NCBI GenBank assembly: GCA_963800325.1
Contig: CAWDAQ010000005.1
Location: 62,001-126,000 of the forward strand
DNA from: CAWDAQ01 sp963800325
Lineage (GTDB): Bacteria; Actinomycetota; Actinomycetes; Actinomycetales; Dermatophilaceae
Direction of reading: 5' to 3'
DNA length: 64,000 nt
Shown: positions 60,100 to 64,000 of the stretch, in pieces
How positions within the stretch are numbered: the first letter of the stretch is position 1
How the letters are laid out: each line of letters opens with the position of its first letter
Position numbers and translations under genes: made by a program
The notes under the pieces: model-generated
What the model saw: the letters and a program-made list of their open reading frames with translations, nothing else
Databases searched by the model: none
Told to the model about the DNA's origin: nothing

Positions 60100-61008
60100 A
60101 TGGCCACCACCGCCACCGACTCCACGACCCAGCCCGAGGCCCCGGCCGAGGAACACCACTACCAGTTCCAGTCCCACCGCTGGGCGACGGCCCGGACCTA
60201 CATCGGGCTCGCGGTCATCGTCCTCTGGGGGCTGCTGCCGTTCTACTGGATGGTCGTCACCGCCTTCCGTGACGTCGACTTCACGTTCTCGACGACGCCC
60301 TGGCCGAGCCACGTCACGCTCGACAACTTCAAGACGGCGTTCTCCACCGACCGCGGCAACCACTTCGGTCGCGCCCTGGTCAACAGCACGATCATCGGGA
60401 TCGTCACGACGGCGGTGGCGATGATCGTCGGGGTGTCGGCGTCCTACGCCCTCGCCCGGCTGCAGTTCCCGTTCAAGTACGTCGTGCTCGGGGTCATCCT
60501 CGGCGCCTCGATGTTCCCCGGCGTCGCCCTCGTCTCGCCGCTGTTCCAGCTCTTCTCGAACTGGGGCTGGCTGACCGGGTACAACTACCAGGCGCTGATC
60601 ATCCCGAACATCTCCTTCGCCCTCCCGCTGACCGTCTACACGCTGACGGCGTTCTTCTCCGAGATGCCGTGGGAGCTGGAGGAGTCCGCCCGGATGGACG
60701 GGTGCACCCCGCTCGAGGCGTTCCGGAAGATCATGCTCCCGCTCGCCCTGCCGGGGCTGTTCACGACGGCGATCCTCGCGTTCATCAGCAGCTGGAACGA
60801 GTTCCTCCTCGCCTCCCAGTTCTCGACGGCGCAGAGCCAGCCGGTCACCGTCGCGATCGCCTCGTTCTCGGGCGCGCAGCCGCACCAGGAGCCGTACACC
60901 GCGGTCATGGCCGCGGCGACGATCGTCACCATCCCGCTGATCATCATGGTGCTGATCTTCCAGCGGGCCATCGTCTCCGGCCTCACCGCCGGTGGGCTCA
61001 AGGGCTGA
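60100..61008 (+). CDS. carbohydrate ABC transporter permease (MalG-like)
   Basis: A 302-residue permease with six predicted helices; the EAA loop is LEESARMDGCTPLEAFRKIM and the end QRAIVSGLTAGGLKG is the classical MalG tail. GAAGGAGTG precedes the ATG at 60100. No ATP-binding subunit gene is in the operon; actinobacterial systems of this type usually share a common MsiK-like ATPase encoded elsewhere, which is established for Streptomyces and inferred here. Confidence 0.94.
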   Translation: MATTATDSTTQPEAPAEEHHYQFQSHRWATARTYIGLAVIVLWGLLPFYWMVVTAFRDVDFTFSTTPWPSHVTLDNFKTAFSTDRGNHFGRALVNSTIIGIVTTAVAMIVGVSASYALARLQFPFKYVVLGVILGASMFPGVALVSPLFQLFSNWGWLTGYNYQALIIPNISFALPLTVYTLTAFFSEMPWELEESARMDGCTPLEAFRKIMLPLALPGLFTTAILAFISSWNEFLLASQFSTAQSQPVTVAIASFSGAQPHQEPYTAVMAAATIVTIPLIIMVLIFQRAIVSGLTAGGLKG

Positions 61009-61020
61009 CGGAGGCCGCAG

Positions 61021-61248
61021 ATGGGGATCTTCAACGCGGGCACGGGGACGGCGAGCCATCCCCGTGCCCGCAGGCAGCGACTCGAGATGCTCTTCGGCAT
61101 CCTCGCGGTCTTCACCCTCATGGCGGCGATCCAGACGCTCTACCTCGAGGTGCGCGGCGAGCCGGCGGGCTTCTCCGCATTCATCCTGTTCGTCTTCCTC
61201 GTCCTCACCGTGCTGACGTGGCGGGCGCGCAGCCGGACCCAGGTCTAG
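61021..61248 (+). CDS. small two-helix membrane protein in sugar operon
   Basis: A 75-residue protein with a basic N-terminal segment (ARRQRLEML) and two hydrophobic stretches (LFGILAVFTLMAAIQTLYLE and FSAFILFVFLVLTVLTW). It lies 12 bp after the second permease and 12 bp before lacI, and GGAGG precedes its ATG. I do not recognise a family; the position suggests an accessory or structural role in the transporter or no more than co-transcription. Confidence 0.75.
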   Translation: MGIFNAGTGTASHPRARRQRLEMLFGILAVFTLMAAIQTLYLEVRGEPAGFSAFILFVFLVLTVLTWRARSRTQV

Positions 61249-61260
61249 CCGGGGTGCCCG

Positions 61261-62367
61261 GTGACGACGATCGCGGACGTCGCACGGGTCGCGGGCGTGT
61301 CCGTCGCCACGGTCTCGCGTGCGCTGCGGGGACTGGAGCGGGTCAACCCCGAGACCCGGGACCGGGTGCTGCGGGTCGCCCGTGAGCTGAACTACGTCGC
61401 CTCCCCCACGGCCGCCTCGCTCGCCTCGGGGCGGACGAAGGTCGTCGGGGTGGTGGCGCCGTTCCTCACCCGATGGTTCTTCAGCCAGCTCGTCAGCTCG
61501 ATCGAGAAGACGCTGCGCGACCGCGGGCACCACGTCCTGCTCTTCGACCTCGAGTCCGAGCGGTACGACACCCGGCGTCCGCTGACGCGGGAGATGCTCT
61601 GGCGCCGGGTCGACGGGATCATCACGCTCAACCTGCCGGTCCGGGCCGAGGAGCTCGGGGTGCTCAGCATGCTCGGCCTGCCCGTCGTCGCCGTGGGCAA
61701 CCCGGTCGCGGGCTGGCCCTGCGTCGGGATCGACGACCGGCTCGCGATGCGGACCGCGGTCCGGCACGTGCTCGACCTCGGCCACCGCGACATCGGCTAC
61801 GTCGGCGCGGTCCCGGAGGGGGCGGCGCACGTCCTCACCCCGCTGGACCGGCTCGAGACCTTCTTCGCGGTGCTCGCCGAGGAGGGCATCCGGACCCGCG
61901 CCGCGTGGGTGCGCAACGCGGACTGGAGCGCGGCCGGCGCAGCGGCGCAGGTGGCCCCGGTGCTGCGCGGCGCGGAGCGGCCGACGGCGGTCGTCGCGGC
62001 GAGCGACGAGATGGCGATCGGGGTCATGGCCGAGGCCCGCCGGGCGGGCCTGCGGGTGCCGGCGGACGTGTCCGTCATCGGCATCGACGACTTCACCCTC
62101 TCGGGGGTGCTCGACCTGACCACCGTGCGCCAGGACGTCACCGGCCAGGGCCGCGCCGCGGCCGAGCTGCTCCTCTCGGCGGTGCTCGAGGGCGCCGACA
62201 TCTCGGTGACCCGCCCGGCCCGGGCCTCGGGGACCGGGACGGCCCGGGCGGGCAGCCACGTCAGCGACGTGCTGCTGCCGACCGAGCTCGTCGTCCGCGC
62301 CTCCACGGCGCCCCCACCCGGTCAGTCCCCGGGCTCCCGGCTCACGCTGTCCGGGTCGAGCATGTAG
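61261..62367 (+). CDS. LacI-family transcriptional regulator
   Basis: A 368-residue repressor. The N-terminal HTH and hinge read TIADVARVAGVSVATVSRAL and LASGRTKVVGVV; a periplasmic-binding-like effector domain follows (about 65-340). The GTG at 61261 begins the HTH directly. As last gene of the sugar operon it probably binds the operator at 57536 and is released by the transported sugar or a derivative. The C-terminal ~30 residues (after LVVRASTAPP) are Pro/Ser-rich and extra. Confidence 0.93.
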   Translation: MTTIADVARVAGVSVATVSRALRGLERVNPETRDRVLRVARELNYVASPTAASLASGRTKVVGVVAPFLTRWFFSQLVSSIEKTLRDRGHHVLLFDLESERYDTRRPLTREMLWRRVDGIITLNLPVRAEELGVLSMLGLPVVAVGNPVAGWPCVGIDDRLAMRTAVRHVLDLGHRDIGYVGAVPEGAAHVLTPLDRLETFFAVLAEEGIRTRAAWVRNADWSAAGAAAQVAPVLRGAERPTAVVAASDEMAIGVMAEARRAGLRVPADVSVIGIDDFTLSGVLDLTTVRQDVTGQGRAAAELLLSAVLEGADISVTRPARASGTGTARAGSHVSDVLLPTELVVRASTAPPPGQSPGSRLTLSGSSM

Positions 62368-62404
62368 CCCGGGTCCCCGGGCGCCGCGTCGCCGGCGGGC
62401 CGGG

Positions 62405-64000
62405 TCAGGCGTCGATGCGGTCCCGGTCGAGGCGCCCGGCGGACTCGACGATGAAGTCCCGCCGCGGCGCGACCTCGGAACCCATGAGGAGGTCGAACAC
62501 CCGCTCGGCCGCCTCCGCGTCCCGGAGCGTGACCTTGCGCAGCGTGCGGCTGCCCGGGTCCATCGTCGTCTCGGCGAGCTGGTCGGCGTCCATCTCCCCG
62601 AGGCCCTTGTACCGCTGCATCGGTTGCTTGATGCTCCGGCCCCGCTTGGTCAGCGACGCGACCGTCCGGCGCATCTCGGCCTCGGTGTAGGTGTAGACGA
62701 GCTCTCTGCCCTTCTTCCCGGACCCGGCGACCTCGATCCGGTGCAGCGGCGGCATCGCCGCGTAGACCCGGCCCGCCTCGACGAGCGGGCGCATGTACCG
62801 GAAGAACAGGGTGAGCAGCAGGGTCCGGATGTGGGCGCCGTCGACGTCGGCGTCGGTCATGAGGATGACCTTGCCGTAGCGCACCGCGTCGAGGTCGAAC
62901 GACCGCCCCGATCCGGCGCCGATGACCTGGATGATCGCGGCGCACTCGGCGTTCTTGAGCATGTCCGTGACCGAGGCCTTCTGGACGTTGAGGATCTTGC
63001 CGCGAATCGGCAGCAGCGCCTGGTGGTCGCTGCTGCGGGCGAGCTTGGCGGTCCCGAGGGCGCTGTCGCCCTCGACGATGAACAGCTCGGAGCGCTCGAC
63101 GTCGCTGCTGCGGCAGTCGGCGAGCTTGGCGGGCAGGCTCGAGGTCTCCAGCGCGTTCTTGCGGCGCTGGGTCTCCTTGTGCAGCCGCGCGCTGATGCGC
63201 GACTTCATCTCGGCGACGACCTTCTCCAGCAGCTGGCTCGCCTGGTGCTTGTCCTCGCGGCGGGTCGAGGTCAGCCGGGCGGTGAGCTCGGACTCGACGA
63301 CCTTGGCGACGATCGCGCGCACGGCCGAGGTGCCGAGCACCTCCTTGGTCTGCCCCTCGAACTGGGGCTCGGCGAGCCGGACGGTGACGACCGCGGTGAG
63401 GCCGGCGAGGACGTCGTCCTTGTCGACCTTGTCCTGGCCGACCTTGAGTCGGCGGGCGTTGACCTCCAGCTGGCGCCGGAACACCTTGAGCAGGGACTGC
63501 TCGAAGCCGGCGGTGTGGGTCCCGCCCTTGGGCGTGGAGATGATGTTGACGAACGAGGCGAGGGTGGTGTCGTAGCCGGTGCCCCACCGGAGGGCGACGT
63601 CGACCCCGCACTCCCGCTCGACCTCGGTCGGGGTCATGTGCCCCTTCGCGTCGAGCACCGGGACGGTCTCGGTGAACGTGCCCGACCCCTGCAGCCGCCA
63701 CGTGCCGGTCACCGGCGGGTCGGCCGCGAGGTAGTCGGTGAACTCGCTGATCCCGCCCTCGTGGAGGAAGACCTCCTCCACGGTGCCCTCGTCGCCGCCG
63801 TCACCCTTCGCGCCGTCGCCGGACGCGGCGGCCCGCTCGTCGCGGACGACGATCGTCAGGCCGGGCACGAGGAACGAGGTCTGCCGGGCGCGGTCGAGCA
63901 CGGCGTCCAGGTCGAACCGGGCGTCCCGGAGGAAGATGTGGGGGTCGGCCCAGTAGCGCACGCGGGTGCCGGTGACGCCCCGGCGGGTCTTGCCGACGAC
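62405..64000 (-). CDS. parE: DNA topoisomerase IV subunit B, 5' part beyond window
   Basis: 532 codons of ParE remain; the frame runs in from the right window edge, so the N-terminal ATPase lobe is missing here. Present are part of the transducer domain and the Toprim domain: EGDSALGTAKLARSSDH, ILMTDADVDGAHIRTLLLT and the C-terminal MQRYKGLGEMDADQL. It forms topoisomerase IV with ParC. Gene order is unusual in that parC (plus strand) and parE (minus strand) face one another across the sugar operon. The end at 62405 is a normal C-terminus (SAGRLDRDRIDA). Confidence 0.95.
   Translation of the reverse strand, partial: VVGKTRRGVTGTRVRYWADPHIFLRDARFDLDAVLDRARQTSFLVPGLTIVVRDERAAASGDGAKGDGGDEGTVEEVFLHEGGISEFTDYLAADPPVTGTWRLQGSGTFTETVPVLDAKGHMTPTEVERECGVDVALRWGTGYDTTLASFVNIISTPKGGTHTAGFEQSLLKVFRRQLEVNARRLKVGQDKVDKDDVLAGLTAVVTVRLAEPQFEGQTKEVLGTSAVRAIVAKVVESELTARLTSTRREDKHQASQLLEKVVAEMKSRISARLHKETQRRKNALETSSLPAKLADCRSSDVERSELFIVEGDSALGTAKLARSSDHQALLPIRGKILNVQKASVTDMLKNAECAAIIQVIGAGSGRSFDLDAVRYGKVILMTDADVDGAHIRTLLLTLFFRYMRPLVEAGRVYAAMPPLHRIEVAGSGKKGRELVYTYTEAEMRRTVASLTKRGRSIKQPMQRYKGLGEMDADQLAETTMDPGSRTLRKVTLRDAEAAERVFDLLMGSEVAPRRDFIVESAGRLDRDRIDA

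Overview
The window is very GC-rich chromosomal DNA of an actinobacterium. The gene set (SepH, TRIC-type channel, DUF3000, DUF3710, DUF4193, DUF5998, a coproporphyrin-dependent heme pathway, parC/parE, sugar ABC transport without its own ATPase) points to the order Micrococcales; this is inference from gene content and order, not a measured phylogeny. Almost all of it is compact housekeeping DNA with many 4-base stop/start overlaps (GTGA or ATGA).

Region by region. 1-4.3 kb: an alpha/beta hydrolase cut by the window edge, then an ATP-dependent DNA ligase, a MobA-like nucleotidyltransferase, a LigD-type NHEJ polymerase and msrB. 4.3-9.5 kb: AbrB-type permease, hemQ, hemG, hemE and an EamA permease, all on the minus strand; hemH lies at 45-46 kb and completes the late steps of the coproporphyrin branch. 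9.6-15.4 kb: DUF3000, RNase D, a FadB-like fusion (no thiolase partner beside it) and a MurA-type enzyme with an N-terminal XRE DNA-binding domain. 15.4-24.4 kb: dxs, a small conserved protein, a VOC protein, a glycogen-debranching-like enzyme, a dienelactone hydrolase and aconitase, with five copies of a 49-bp palindromic REP-like repeat between genes.

24.6-36.1 kb is the exceptional part: an 11.5-kb genomic island bounded by identical 24-bp direct repeats. It sits in the 3' end of a TRAM-domain RNA methyltransferase gene. The ancestral last codons of that gene are stranded beside aconitase, and the island supplies a new C-terminus to the living gene. The island carries a complete four-gene Wadjet (JetABCD) anti-plasmid system, a VapBC-type toxin-antitoxin pair, a frameshifted hypothetical gene and a decayed ISL3-family insertion sequence. 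I see no integrase.

36-51.2 kb resumes the conserved chromosome in an order I recognise from Mycobacterium tuberculosis Rv2689c-Rv2701c (TRAM methyltransferase, APC permease, two TrkA proteins, DUF3159, OB-fold protein, DUF3710, dut, DUF4193, inositol monophosphatase), followed by hemH, a TRIC-like channel, sepH, tdk, a phosphodiesterase/phosphatase and DUF5998. 51.2-64 kb: a Pat-like GNAT/acyl-CoA-synthetase fusion, a nitroreductase, parC, a LacI-controlled sugar ABC operon and parE, which runs off the end of the window.
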